DNA of 8,969 bases from an uncultured Pseudomonadota bacterium (GCA_903864555.1 CAIPGJ010000267.1:1-8969), one strand, 5' to 3'. Shown: positions 1 through 7,062, counted from the stretch's first letter. Numbers and translations are program-made. The notes: generated by a model from the letters alone, not told the origin.

Positions 1-728
1 GCGGCAGCGCCACCGGCGGATACCAGCAGCACGAATTCGCCGCGCCGCCGGTCGGAATCGGCCTCCAGCCATGCCAGTGCCTCGGCGAGAGGGCCTCGGT
101 GCACGGTCTCAAACAGCTTGGTCATTTCGCGGGCGATCACGATCTCGCGCTCACCCGGCAGGCCCGCCGCCAGATCGGCCACGCACTCCACCACCCGATG
201 CGGCGCCTCATAGAAGGCCAGTGTGCATTCCAGCTTGGCCAGGGCGGCGATGACCTTGCGCCGTGCCGCGCCGCGCTCCGGCAGGAAACCGGTGAAATGA
301 AAGGGGCCGGGGAATCCCGACACCGACAGTGCGGCGATCAGCGCGCTTGCCCCAGGCACCGGAATCACGCGATGTCCGGCGCGATGCACCTCGGCCACCA
401 GCAGTGCGCCGGGGTCGGATACCGCCGGCGTACCGGCATCGCTGATCAGCGCGATGTCCTCGCCCTGCGCCAGGCGCGAGATGATCTCCTCCGCGCGGCG
501 GCGCTCATTGTGTTCGTGCAGTGACAGCATGCGCGTGGCAATGCCATGCCGGTCCAGCAGGCGCGCACTCATGCGCGTGTCTTCCGCGGCAATCAGCGCA
601 ACCTGGCGCAGCGTGGCGATGGCGCGCAGGCTGAAGTCATCGAGGTTACCGATGGGAGTGGCCACCACATACAATGCGCCGCCCCCCTGTCGGCCCCGCT
701 CCTGATGACCTGCTGCATCCACCTGCAT
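1..728 (-). CDS. rsmI: RsmI, 16S rRNA (cytidine-1402-2'-O)-methyltransferase, C-terminus cut by window edge
   Basis: RsmI uses S-adenosylmethionine to methylate the 2'-OH of C1402 in 16S rRNA in the cytoplasm, tuning the ribosomal P site. The frame read from ATG at 728 gives 242 residues before the window ends; family members are usually about 280-290. Visible family motifs: VVATPIGNLDD (residues 21-31), AAEDTR (48-52 region), LISDAGTPAVSDPG (94-107), PVPGASAL (123-130, SAM-binding loop) and FTGFLPERG (145-153). These are the tetrapyrrole-methylase-fold signatures of the YraL/RsmI family. ATG 728 is the chosen start because the core motif begins only about 20 residues later and no better start is visible; the ribosome site upstream is weak (GACGGG). 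The gene is divergent from the lpoA-like gene, the same arrangement as rsmI/lpoA in E. coli. Only 31 bp separate its start from the inverted-repeat element at 760-960. Confidence 0.96.
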   Translation of the reverse strand, partial: MQVDAAGHQERGRQGGGALYVVATPIGNLDDFSLRAIATLRQVALIAAEDTRMSARLLDRHGIATRMLSLHEHNERRRAEEIISRLAQGEDIALISDAGTPAVSDPGALLVAEVHRAGHRVIPVPGASALIAALSVSGFPGPFHFTGFLPERGAARRKVIAALAKLECTLAFYEAPHRVVECVADLAAGLPGEREIVIAREMTKLFETVHRGPLAEALAWLEADSDRRRGEFVLLVSAGGAA

Positions 729-759
729 CGTAGTTTTCCCGTCACTTTGCTGTTGCATG

Positions 760-960
760 CTGGTGTCCCGAATCGTAAGTTCGTTGAATTCTGATTTGGC
801 ATGCATAAGTCGACATCCGTCGAGAAAGTGCCGAAATCGGTGCCAGACAAGGCGCAAAGCGGAGTAAGCCTGGCTGGCTGGCGAGCATTTGCAACGCCGT
901 ATCCGTGTGGCGGCGATTCTCGGCGCTTTTATTCGGCGAATTTGCGATTCGGAACACTAG
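760..960. mobile_element. MITE-like 201-bp element with terminal inverted repeats
   Basis: The segment 760-789 and the reverse complement of 931-960 match at 24 of 30 positions; both ends begin CT(G/A)GTGT(C/T)CCGAATCG. The interior (790-930) holds no convincing gene, so this would be a non-autonomous element mobilised by a transposase supplied from elsewhere, or a remnant of a larger IS. Read outward through either end, the repeats encode a similar NLRFGT peptide, which explains short spurious frames here. No clear target-site duplication is visible: the flanks TGTTGCATG and TGTCGCCCT agree at only 5 of 9 positions. The element occupies most of the 293-bp space between rsmI and the lpoA-like gene, so it must carry or displace their promoters. 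It could instead be a large imperfect regulatory stem-loop. The inverted repeat is seen directly; mobility is inferred. Confidence 0.55.
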
Positions 961-1021
961 TGTCGCCCTGCGTGTCTGCCTGGAGGCTGTATAGAAAAAA
1001 TGGCGCCACTCCTGTGCGCCC

Positions 1022-2297
1022 GTGCAGGCCGCCCCGCGACCTGCACGGCAACAGCAGCCCGTGTCGCTGCCGCCATGGCCATCGTTGCTGTCATGGTGCG
1101 CGCTACTCTGGCTACTCTGGCTGCCCTTGCACGCAGTGGCGCAGCCGGCAAGCCTTGCACCAGCAGCACCGATGGTATCCCCGATGTCGGCCCCCATGTT
1201 GAGTCTGACGCCGGGCGCAATGTCCGCTCCGATGGTGACCCTGCTGCTGCCGCTGGACGCCGCGGCGTTCCAGGTACCCGCGACCGCCATCCAGAAAGGC
1301 TGCGAAGCCGCGCTGTCACTGTCCGGTAACGGGACGCGCCTGGACATTGCCCGCACCAACGCCGATCCGGCCGGCATCACCGCCGCGTGGACGGCAGCCG
1401 CCGAACGCGATGCGGCCGTGATCATCGGCCCGCTCACCCGCGACGCGGTGTCGGCCCTTGCGGCACAGCTGGCGCGCTCGCCTGTCAATCGAGCCAGCTT
1501 CCCCGCCTCTGCCACGTCCGACAGCATTGCCCGCCCGCCGCTTACGATTACGCTGAATGCATCGGAAGAAGCCGGTGCGCTGCCACTGCGCTTTTACACC
1601 TTCGGCCTGGTGATGGAACAGGAGGCGCGTGCGGTTGCACGCATGGCCTGGGCCGACAAGGCACGCACCGCCTACGTCGTGCAGGCCACGCATGCGCTCG
1701 CGCGCAGAACCAGCCAGGCCTTTGCAGCGGAGTGGCTGGCGCTGGGGGGGGCGCATCGTTGACGCCGAGGACATCAGCAGCACCAGCGACGCGGCCGGCC
1801 CTGCCGCAAACCCTTTTGGCCGGCTCAAGTCGCGCATCGCGGACGGCGAAGTCGACATGGTCTTCCTCAGCGCCGATGGCACTGGCGCCCGGCACATGCG
1901 CCCTTACCTGGGCAGCAGTGCGGCCATCTACGCCACCTCCATGGTGAATGACGCGCGTCAGGATGCGGGGGCGAATGTGGACCTCCGGGGCATACGCTTT
2001 GTCGACATGCCCTGGATGATACAGGCCGACCATCCCGCAGTTATGGTCTACCCGCGTCCAGTCTATGCCAGGCCCGAATTGCAGCGCTTCCATGCCTTGG
2101 GCATCGATGCCTGCCGCATGGCCGACGCACTGATGCAGGGGCGCAACCCGATCGAGCTGGATGGCGTGACCGGCCGGCTGCAGCTGAGCATCCCCGGCGA
2201 TGGCAGTGGCGCCGCGATACAGCGGGAACCGGTGATGGCCATTTTTGCCGATCCCGCGGCGGCGCCCCCCGCCACGTCCGAATCCACCCCGCCCTGA
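1022..2297 (+). pseudogene. lpoA: LpoA/LppC-like penicillin-binding protein activator, frameshifted
   Basis: LpoA proteins act in the periplasm or outer membrane and stimulate class A penicillin-binding proteins. The N-terminal part is read in one frame from GTG 1022 (or GTG 1061) and stops at 1762. The C-terminal part continues in the next frame to the stop at 2297. Homology passes from one to the other at an 8-G run (1744-1751): with seven Gs the text reads ...EWLALGGRIVDAEDI... with no break, giving about 424 residues from 1022 or 411 from 1061. Family features are a hydrophobic signal-like stretch (LLSWCALLWLLWLPLHAVAQ), the lobe start VTLLLPLD, and the C-terminal signatures GIRFVDMPW, HALGIDACRMADAL, ELDGVTGRLQL and REPVMAIF. 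The TPR domain of E. coli LpoA is absent, and there is no convincing lipobox. The position divergent from rsmI supports the name. The break may be a homopolymer sequencing error, a recent mutation, or a slippage site; the C-terminal part shows no further decay. Confidence 0.82.
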
Positions 2298-2318
2298 CCG
2301 AGGCCAGCCACGGACGAT

Positions 2319-2352
2319 ACCGCAGTAGCGGTGTTCCATAAACCGCTATGAT
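2319..2352 (+). promoter_or_regulatory. Overlapping inverted repeats with a -10-like box upstream of the first tctC
   Basis: In the 141-bp gap before the receptor gene, ACCGC (2319-2323) can pair with GCGGT (2328-2332). Alternatively TAGCGGT (2326-2332) can pair with ACCGCTA (2342-2348) across a 9-nt loop. The second arm overlaps a TATGAT box (2347-2352, five of six matches to the -10 consensus). No good -35 box lies 16-18 bp upstream, so an activator- or repressor-controlled promoter is possible. A termination hairpin for the lpoA-like gene is the alternative, but no T-run follows. Confidence 0.25.
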
Positions 2353-2438
2353 GCGCAAAGACAGTCCGGCCTGTCCGTGTCACCAACAAAGAAGGCGGAC
2401 GCATCTGATCCAGCCTGCGCCATCACAAGGAGGAAGAC

Positions 2439-3446
2439 ATGCAGCCATATTCATTGTTCCAGTGGTTTTCGCGACCCTCATTGCCCTTGCTTCGTTCTTT
2501 GGTACTGGGTTGCAGCATGGCCCTGTTGGCGCCAGCCACCTTCGGTCAGACTTTTCCGAGCAAGGTGGTTCGCTATGTCGTGCCCGACAGCCCGGGCTCG
2601 GGCGGGGACATCATGGGCCGCCTGGTGGCATCGGGCATGACCGAAGCCCTGAACCAGCAGGTCATCGTCGACAACCGCGCCGGAGCCTCCAGCAACCTGG
2701 GCGCCGAATTAGTGGCGCGCTCAGCCGCTGACGGCTACACCATGCTCGCGGTGAGCACCACGCTATCGGCCAATGCCAGCCTGTACAAGAACCTCGGCTA
2801 CGACCTCGCCCGTGACCTGGCGCCGGTGACCCAGCTTGCGCTCACCCCGCATGTGCTGGTGGTGCATCCATCGCTGCCGGTGAACAGCGTGGCCGAGTTC
2901 ATCAAGCTGGTCAAGGCGAAACCCGGCACCATCAACTATTCCTCGCCTGGTTCCGGCACCTCGGCCTTCATCCCCGCGGAAATCTTCAAGCGCGTGGCCG
3001 ATGTGGACATCGTGCACGTGCCCTACAAGGGCGGCGGCCCGGCGCTGCAGGCCATCATCGCGGGCCAGGTGCAGGCCTATTTCGCCCCCTCGCTCACCGC
3101 GGTCCCGCCCATCAAGCAGGGTTTGGTGCGGGCCCTGGCTCTTACCAGCGTGCAGAAACTGCCCCTCATGCCCGACCTGCCCACGCTGGCCGAACTGGGG
3201 ATCAAGGACATCGACTTCGCCAATTCGCTCGGCCTGATGGTGCCGACGAAGACCCCCGAGGCCAGCATCGGCGTGCTCAATCGCGCCGCCGTCGCCGCAC
3301 TGAAGAAACCCGACATCGCGAAGAAGGTAAATGACCTGGGCGCCATCATCGTCGGCAGCAGCCCGACTGACTATGGCACCTTCGTGCGCCGCGAAATGAC
3401 GACGCTGGCCGACCTGTTCAAGCGCGGCAACGTGCAGCCGGACTGA
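2439..3446 (+). CDS. TctC/Bug-family tripartite tricarboxylate transporter substrate-binding protein (first copy)
   Basis: This is a periplasmic receptor of the Bug (Bordetella uptake gene)/TctC family, which binds carboxylates or related small acids and in some cases delivers them to a TctAB permease. The protein has 335 residues, normal for the family. The start is fixed by AGGAGG (2428-2433), 5 nt before the ATG. Residues 1-37 form a signal peptide (hydrophobic core LLRSLVLGCSMALLAPATFG, likely cut near FGQ). The LGC could suggest a lipobox, but its -2 residue is Leu, so ordinary signal-peptidase cleavage is preferred. Family marks are PDSPGSGGDIMGRLVA (binding-loop region, Asp57), VIVDNRAGASSNLGAE, ADGYTML, the HVPYKGGGPAL loop (194-203) and LPLMPDLPTLAELG. 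No tctA or tctB lies nearby, so the permease partner is not identified. It is convergent with the propeller gene and stands apart from the second receptor. The ligand cannot be read from sequence. Confidence 0.95.
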   Translation: MQPYSLFQWFSRPSLPLLRSLVLGCSMALLAPATFGQTFPSKVVRYVVPDSPGSGGDIMGRLVASGMTEALNQQVIVDNRAGASSNLGAELVARSAADGYTMLAVSTTLSANASLYKNLGYDLARDLAPVTQLALTPHVLVVHPSLPVNSVAEFIKLVKAKPGTINYSSPGSGTSAFIPAEIFKRVADVDIVHVPYKGGGPALQAIIAGQVQAYFAPSLTAVPPIKQGLVRALALTSVQKLPLMPDLPTLAELGIKDIDFANSLGLMVPTKTPEASIGVLNRAAVAALKKPDIAKKVNDLGAIIVGSSPTDYGTFVRREMTTLADLFKRGNVQPD

Positions 3447-3463
3447 GCGGCGACGAAACCGTA

Positions 3464-3505
3464 ATCGCAACAGGCCCGGCACGCACAAACTCGTCCTGTA
3501 GCGAT
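3464..3505. terminator. Possible bidirectional terminator between convergent genes
   Basis: ATCGCAACAGG (3464-3474) and CCTGTAGCGAT (3495-3505) form an 11-bp stem with one mismatch and a 20-nt loop. It lies in the 58-bp gap between the stops of the first receptor gene (3446) and the minus-strand propeller gene (3505), where a shared terminator is expected. There is no T-run on either side, so it is not a canonical intrinsic terminator; it may instead stabilise 3' ends. The repeat is seen; its role is inferred. Confidence 0.4.
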
Positions 3506-4572
3506 CAGAGACAGGCCACCGCGTAGACATCGTGCACGCCCTCGGGCAAGGCGTATTCGCGCCAGCTTGCGCCGGTGTCGCAGGTCTCGAACACCTGGCC
3601 ACAGCGCGAAGCGCACACGATGCGCGCCGGATCGACCGGGTCCACAGCCACGCTCATCATGGTGGCCCGCGCGGTGAATCCATGATCGATGCGCGTCCAG
3701 GTACGCCCCGCATCGGCAGTGCGATAGAGGGACCCCACCGTGCCGCGAGAAGAGGCCGACTGGCAGGCATACATGACCTGCGGATCATGCGGACAGACGA
3801 TGAGGTCGCGGCAGTAATTCATGGGGGCGGAAAATTGCCCGATGCCGAAATCCATCCAGCTCGTACCATGATCAGGCGTGGCAAAGATGCCCATGCGCAC
3901 GCCCAGCAGTGCCGTTCCACCATTGACCACGATGGTATGCGAGTCGAGCATCCCCGAATCATCCCGCTCACTGCTTTCGCGGCTCATCAGGTGGGGCTGC
4001 TCGGCCAGCTTGATCAAGGGCGCGGAGACATCCGCCCAGGTCTGGCCACCATCGCGGCTGACGATCACGCCGCTCACCTCGAGGGCGGCAAAGATGTCGT
4101 CGGGACGCGCGCGGTCCAGGGCGATGCCGGTCACCCGGGTCGGAAAGCGCATGGGGCAATGCTCGGGGGACACGACCCCGTCCAGATGCCGCCATGAGCG
4201 TCCGGCGTCATCGCTACGGTAGATCGCCACCGGCGCGGCCCCTGCGAACATGACATCCGGACGCGCGGGATGGAACACCAGCGACCATATCTGGGCATTG
4301 CGCACCGGGAAATTCATGCGTTCCCAGTGCCCGCCGGCATCCTGACTGCGGTAGGGTCCATCCTGGGTGCCCGCAAACACATGATCGGGATCCCCCGGTG
4401 CGATGGCGAAGGCGCGAGCCTCGGCCAGGGGCGGCAGGCCGGCCGTCACCTCGGTGACACTGCCGTCGGCGCGATCGATGCGGAACAGTCCCCCGCGCAA
4501 CGCGGACCCATCACGCGCTTTGCCATATCCTGCCCCTGCGAACAGATAGCCCCTTGACGCTCTTTTCATCAT
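3505..4572 (-). CDS. Six-Asp-box (BNR-type) beta-propeller protein, function unknown
   Basis: The 355-residue protein carries six Asp-box motifs (S/T-x-D-x-G-x-x-W): SQDAGGHW (76-83), SDDAGRSW (120-127), SRDGGQTW (172-179), TPDHGTSW (232-239), TADAGRTW (285-292) and TCDTGASW (330-337). They are spaced about 44-60 residues apart, which predicts a six-bladed propeller as in sialidase/BNR and VPS10-like repeats. Repeated strand motifs such as MFAGAA, VFAGTQ and VMYAC precede the boxes. No signal peptide is visible, so it is probably cytoplasmic, and the catalytic arginine triad of sialidases is not recognisable, so I do not call it a sialidase. Two ATGs stand in tandem: AAGGGG is 3 nt before the first (4572) but 6 nt before the second (4569), which is the likelier start. 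The gene lies 63 nt after the second receptor gene on the same strand, so it is probably the last gene of that operon. Its biochemical role is unknown; a hydrolase, lactonase or scaffold are all possible. Confidence 0.88.
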   Translation of the reverse strand: MMKRASRGYLFAGAGYGKARDGSALRGGLFRIDRADGSVTEVTAGLPPLAEARAFAIAPGDPDHVFAGTQDGPYRSQDAGGHWERMNFPVRNAQIWSLVFHPARPDVMFAGAAPVAIYRSDDAGRSWRHLDGVVSPEHCPMRFPTRVTGIALDRARPDDIFAALEVSGVIVSRDGGQTWADVSAPLIKLAEQPHLMSRESSERDDSGMLDSHTIVVNGGTALLGVRMGIFATPDHGTSWMDFGIGQFSAPMNYCRDLIVCPHDPQVMYACQSASSRGTVGSLYRTADAGRTWTRIDHGFTARATMMSVAVDPVDPARIVCASRCGQVFETCDTGASWREYALPEGVHDVYAVACL

Positions 4573-4635
4573 GCACCCCTTGAATATCGTTTTTATGTTC
4601 GGATGGGTCGGCGCATCCGCAGACCAGGCGCAGCG

Positions 4636-5661
4636 CTATTTTTCGCGCAGGCCGAGTCTGGTGAGGACGGGCTCCCAGCGCGCGAGTTCACGCTCGACCC
4701 GCTCGCGCAACTGCTCCGGTGTGCTTGGGCTGGGCTCGGCGCCCGCCGCCGCAAAGCGCTCGCGCACCTCGGCCGTGCCGATGACTCCGGCAATCTCGCG
4801 GTTCAGCCAGTCGATGACACTGCGGGGCGTGGCGGCTGGCGCCATCACCGAATGCCACACGTTCAATTCGAAGCCACCCGGGACCTGCTCTGCAATGGTC
4901 GGGATCTCAGGCAGCATGGGGGAGCGCTTCAGGTTGCTGATGCCGATGCCTCGCAAACGTCCTGCCTGGGTGTACTGGACGCTGCCGCCCACCGCCTCGA
5001 AGACGAATTGCAGTCGGCCTGCCATCAACTCGGCGGCCGCCTGGGCGCTGCCCTTGTGCGGCACATGCACCACATCGACCCCGGCCGCGGACACGAACAA
5101 GGCCCCCGCCAGGTGCGAGGTGCTACCCACACCCGCCGATCCGTAATTCAGCGCCCCCGGATTCTGGCGGGCTCGCGCCAGCAATTCTGCGATGTTGCGC
5201 GGCCCCTCCACCGGGTGAGCCAATACCAGATAGGGCACCGATGCAACCAGCGATACCGGCGCGAAATCGCGGCGTGGATCATAGGGCGGCCGAGCAGCAA
5301 TCAGCGGTCCGGTAATGACACTGCCGGCGCTGCAGAAGCACAGGGTGTAGCCGTCGGCCGGTGCCTTGGTCACGGCTTCCGCACCGACCAGTCCGCCCGC
5401 CCCGGCACGGTTCTCGACCAGCACCGACTGGCCGGCGCGCGGGGCCAATCCCTGGGCGACGATACGCCCGACGATATCGATGGCACCGCCGGGCGGAAAG
5501 GGCACCACCAGCCGGATGGGACGGGCAGGGTAGCCTTGTGCCCAGGTCGGGGCAGCCCACGCCAACGCCGTCATCATCAGGGCTGGCAGCAAAACCATTC
5601 GTGATGTCCATTTCCAACGAACATCAATGCGCGGAAGCGTTGTCTCGAGATGCTGCTGCAT
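4636..5661 (-). CDS. TctC/Bug-family tripartite tricarboxylate transporter substrate-binding protein (second copy)
   Basis: A second periplasmic Bug receptor of 341 residues. The start is set by AAGGAGG (5666-5672), 4 nt before the ATG. An N-terminal extension of about 20 residues precedes the signal-peptide core (MVLLPALMMTALAWAAPTWAQ, residues 22-42), with likely cleavage after TWAQ; Met22 is a possible alternative start but has no comparable ribosome site. Family marks are PFPPGGAIDIVGRIVA (54-69, with the conserved Asp), VLVENRAGAGGLVGAE, ADGYTL, LNYGSAGVGSTSHLAG, VHVPHKGSAQAAAELM and MLPEIPTIAEQ. It differs widely from the first receptor (PFPPGG versus PDSPGSGG; HKGSA versus YKGGG), so the two probably bind different ligands or are old paralogues. 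It lies between the flavoenzyme gene (138 nt upstream) and the propeller gene (63 nt downstream) on the same strand, which suggests cotranscription and a ligand related to the flavoenzyme's substrate. No permease gene is present nearby. Confidence 0.95.
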   Translation of the reverse strand: MQQHLETTLPRIDVRWKWTSRMVLLPALMMTALAWAAPTWAQGYPARPIRLVVPFPPGGAIDIVGRIVAQGLAPRAGQSVLVENRAGAGGLVGAEAVTKAPADGYTLCFCSAGSVITGPLIAARPPYDPRRDFAPVSLVASVPYLVLAHPVEGPRNIAELLARARQNPGALNYGSAGVGSTSHLAGALFVSAAGVDVVHVPHKGSAQAAAELMAGRLQFVFEAVGGSVQYTQAGRLRGIGISNLKRSPMLPEIPTIAEQVPGGFELNVWHSVMAPAATPRSVIDWLNREIAGVIGTAEVRERFAAAGAEPSPSTPEQLRERVERELARWEPVLTRLGLREK

Positions 5662-5799
5662 GAAACCTCCTTTTCGACTCTCTGTTTTCCCGGCCGCCGC
5701 TTGTTCTATCCACTGCCCAAGGCAATGGCGCGACTGAAATAGTGAATGACCAGCACTGCACCGCCGGTGGCCTGCCCGGAACAGTCAGCAAAACCCGTC

Positions 5800-7062
5800 T
5801 CAGAATCCGTCAAAGTCCCGGGTCCGCCGCAGCCGCTCCCGCGTCATCTCCGCCAGGCTGTTGATGCCGATCAGGCCCATGTCGCGATGGATCTCATCGT
5901 GCATGAGCTTGATGGCGTGCTGGACGCCGGCCTCGCCGGCAACCGCCGCGGCATACAGGGCCGGCCGGCCGAAGAAGACGAATTTCGCGCCCAGGCCGAG
6001 AGCCTTCAACACGTCGGTGCCGCGGCGCACGGTGCTGTCCAGCATGACTGTCATGTCACCGGCTTCAGCGACGATGCCGGGCAGCACGCGGATGGGAGAT
6101 ATCGAGCCATCCAGCTGGCGGCCGCCGTGGTTGGAAACGATGATGCCGTTGACACCGGCAGCGCTCGCGCACGCCGCATCGGCCCTGTTCAGTATGCCCT
6201 TCACCACCAGGTTGCCGGGCCAGAGGTCGCGCACCAGCTTCAGGTGATCCCAGTTGAGACGGTCGAGGTGCCCGCGCTCGCGCCCGCCGCCAAAGGAGAT
6301 CATGGGCGAACGCGGCGAGGTCATGTTCTCCACATGCGGCATGCCATGCAGCAGCAGGGTGCGCAGGAACATGCCGAACAACCAGCGTGGGCGGGTGATG
6401 CCGTCCCAGGCCAGGCGCAGGCTGGGCTCGAAGGGCTTGCGAAAGCCGCTGCGCACACCCACTTCCAGATTGGAGGCAACCGGAACATCCACCGTCACCA
6501 CCAGGGTCTCGTAGCCGGCATCCTTCACGCGCTGGATCAGCTTGCGTATGGCGGCCTCGTCCCCGGGCAGGTAGGCCTGGAACCAGGCTGTCTTTCCTTC
6601 GCGGCGCACCGCTTCCAGCGTGGTCAGTGCCGCACCGCTAAGGATCATGGGTAGGTTGTTGCGCGCAGCCACCCGCGCCAGCACCAGGTCACCCTGGTAG
6701 GCGGCCAGGCTCACCCCGCCCATGGGCGAAAAACCGAAGGGCGAATCGTAGGTGTGACCGAACAGTGTGGCCTTCTGCTGACGTCCCGATGTGCCCACCA
6801 GCACCCTGGGCACAAAGGACAGCTCTTCGAACGCCGCTCGATTGGCGCGTATGGAAGAACCGGTATCGGCCCCGGCCACCACATAGCCGAAGATGGGCCG
6901 CGGGATGTAGCGTCGCGCCGGCGCCTCGAAATCATCCAGAGACAGGATGCTGCGCAACACGCGCGGGCCGGCCGAGCTGGGCGCGCGCCAGGTGCTGGTC
7001 TGATCGCCGGATGGCGCAATTGCTGCGGCACCGTTGCCTGCCTTGTCATGCACCGCCGACAT
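5800..7062 (-). CDS. FMN-dependent alpha-hydroxy-acid dehydrogenase/oxidase (LldD/glycolate oxidase family)
   Basis: Family members oxidise a 2-hydroxy acid (lactate, glycolate, mandelate) to the 2-keto acid with FMN in a TIM barrel. ATG 7062 is chosen because AGGAGG (7069-7074) lies 6 nt upstream; an ATG at 7110 would add 16 residues without a good ribosome site. The product has 420 residues. Visible in order: active-site Tyr60 in GYVVAGADT, FQAYLPGD with Tyr164, TVDVP with Asp192, Lys288 in LVVKGI (FMN N1), SNHGGRQLDGS with catalytic His312 and substrate Arg315, and the FMN-phosphate site LDSTVRRGTDV followed by GRP (365-367). Two positions are unusual. The arginine matching glycolate-oxidase Arg164 appears to be Leu199, and the usual DGG/DSG of the phosphate site is DST. 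The catalytic His/Lys/Arg set is intact, so the enzyme is probably active with an uncertain substrate. It is the first gene of the minus-strand group and divergent from the amidohydrolase gene. Confidence 0.93.
   Translation of the reverse strand: MSAVHDKAGNGAAAIAPSGDQTSTWRAPSSAGPRVLRSILSLDDFEAPARRYIPRPIFGYVVAGADTGSSIRANRAAFEELSFVPRVLVGTSGRQQKATLFGHTYDSPFGFSPMGGVSLAAYQGDLVLARVAARNNLPMILSGAALTTLEAVRREGKTAWFQAYLPGDEAAIRKLIQRVKDAGYETLVVTVDVPVASNLEVGVRSGFRKPFEPSLRLAWDGITRPRWLFGMFLRTLLLHGMPHVENMTSPRSPMISFGGGRERGHLDRLNWDHLKLVRDLWPGNLVVKGILNRADAACASAAGVNGIIVSNHGGRQLDGSISPIRVLPGIVAEAGDMTVMLDSTVRRGTDVLKALGLGAKFVFFGRPALYAAAVAGEAGVQHAIKLMHDEIHRDMGLIGINSLAEMTRERLRRTRDFDGF

Noticed and set aside
593..850. 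Minus-strand 85-codon frame starting in the MITE-like element and running into rsmI
   Set aside because: It overlaps the rsmI start in another frame and is composed of inverted-repeat sequence; no coding support.
1000..1329. ATG at 1000 with GGAGG at 982-986 as a start for the lpoA-like protein
   Set aside because: It is in a different frame from the lpoA homology, and its spacing of 13 nt is long. It could be rescued only by assuming a second frameshift.
742..1527. Long minus-strand open frame (261 codons) across the element and the lpoA 5' half
   Set aside because: It runs antisense to the lpoA-like gene in GC-rich DNA, has no family motif or ribosome site, and is explained as a codon-bias shadow.
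1548..2339. Minus-strand open frame of 263 codons opposite the lpoA C-terminal part
   Set aside because: The plus strand carries clear LpoA signatures here; the antisense product is His/Gly/Arg-rich without recognisable domains.
2763..3602. Minus-strand 279-codon open frame opposite the first receptor gene
   Set aside because: Antisense shadow overlapping both convergent genes, with no domain signature.
3505..4572. Calling the propeller protein a sialidase
   Set aside because: Asp boxes alone do not show activity; no signal peptide and no recognisable arginine triad or catalytic Asp/Tyr-Glu set.
4603..5604. Plus-strand 333-codon open frame opposite the second receptor gene
   Set aside because: Antisense to a well-supported tctC gene with a strong ribosome site; its own product has no motifs.
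5746..6654. Plus-strand 302-codon open frame opposite the flavoenzyme gene
   Set aside because: His/Gln/Ala-rich antisense shadow; the minus strand shows the complete FMN-enzyme active-site set.
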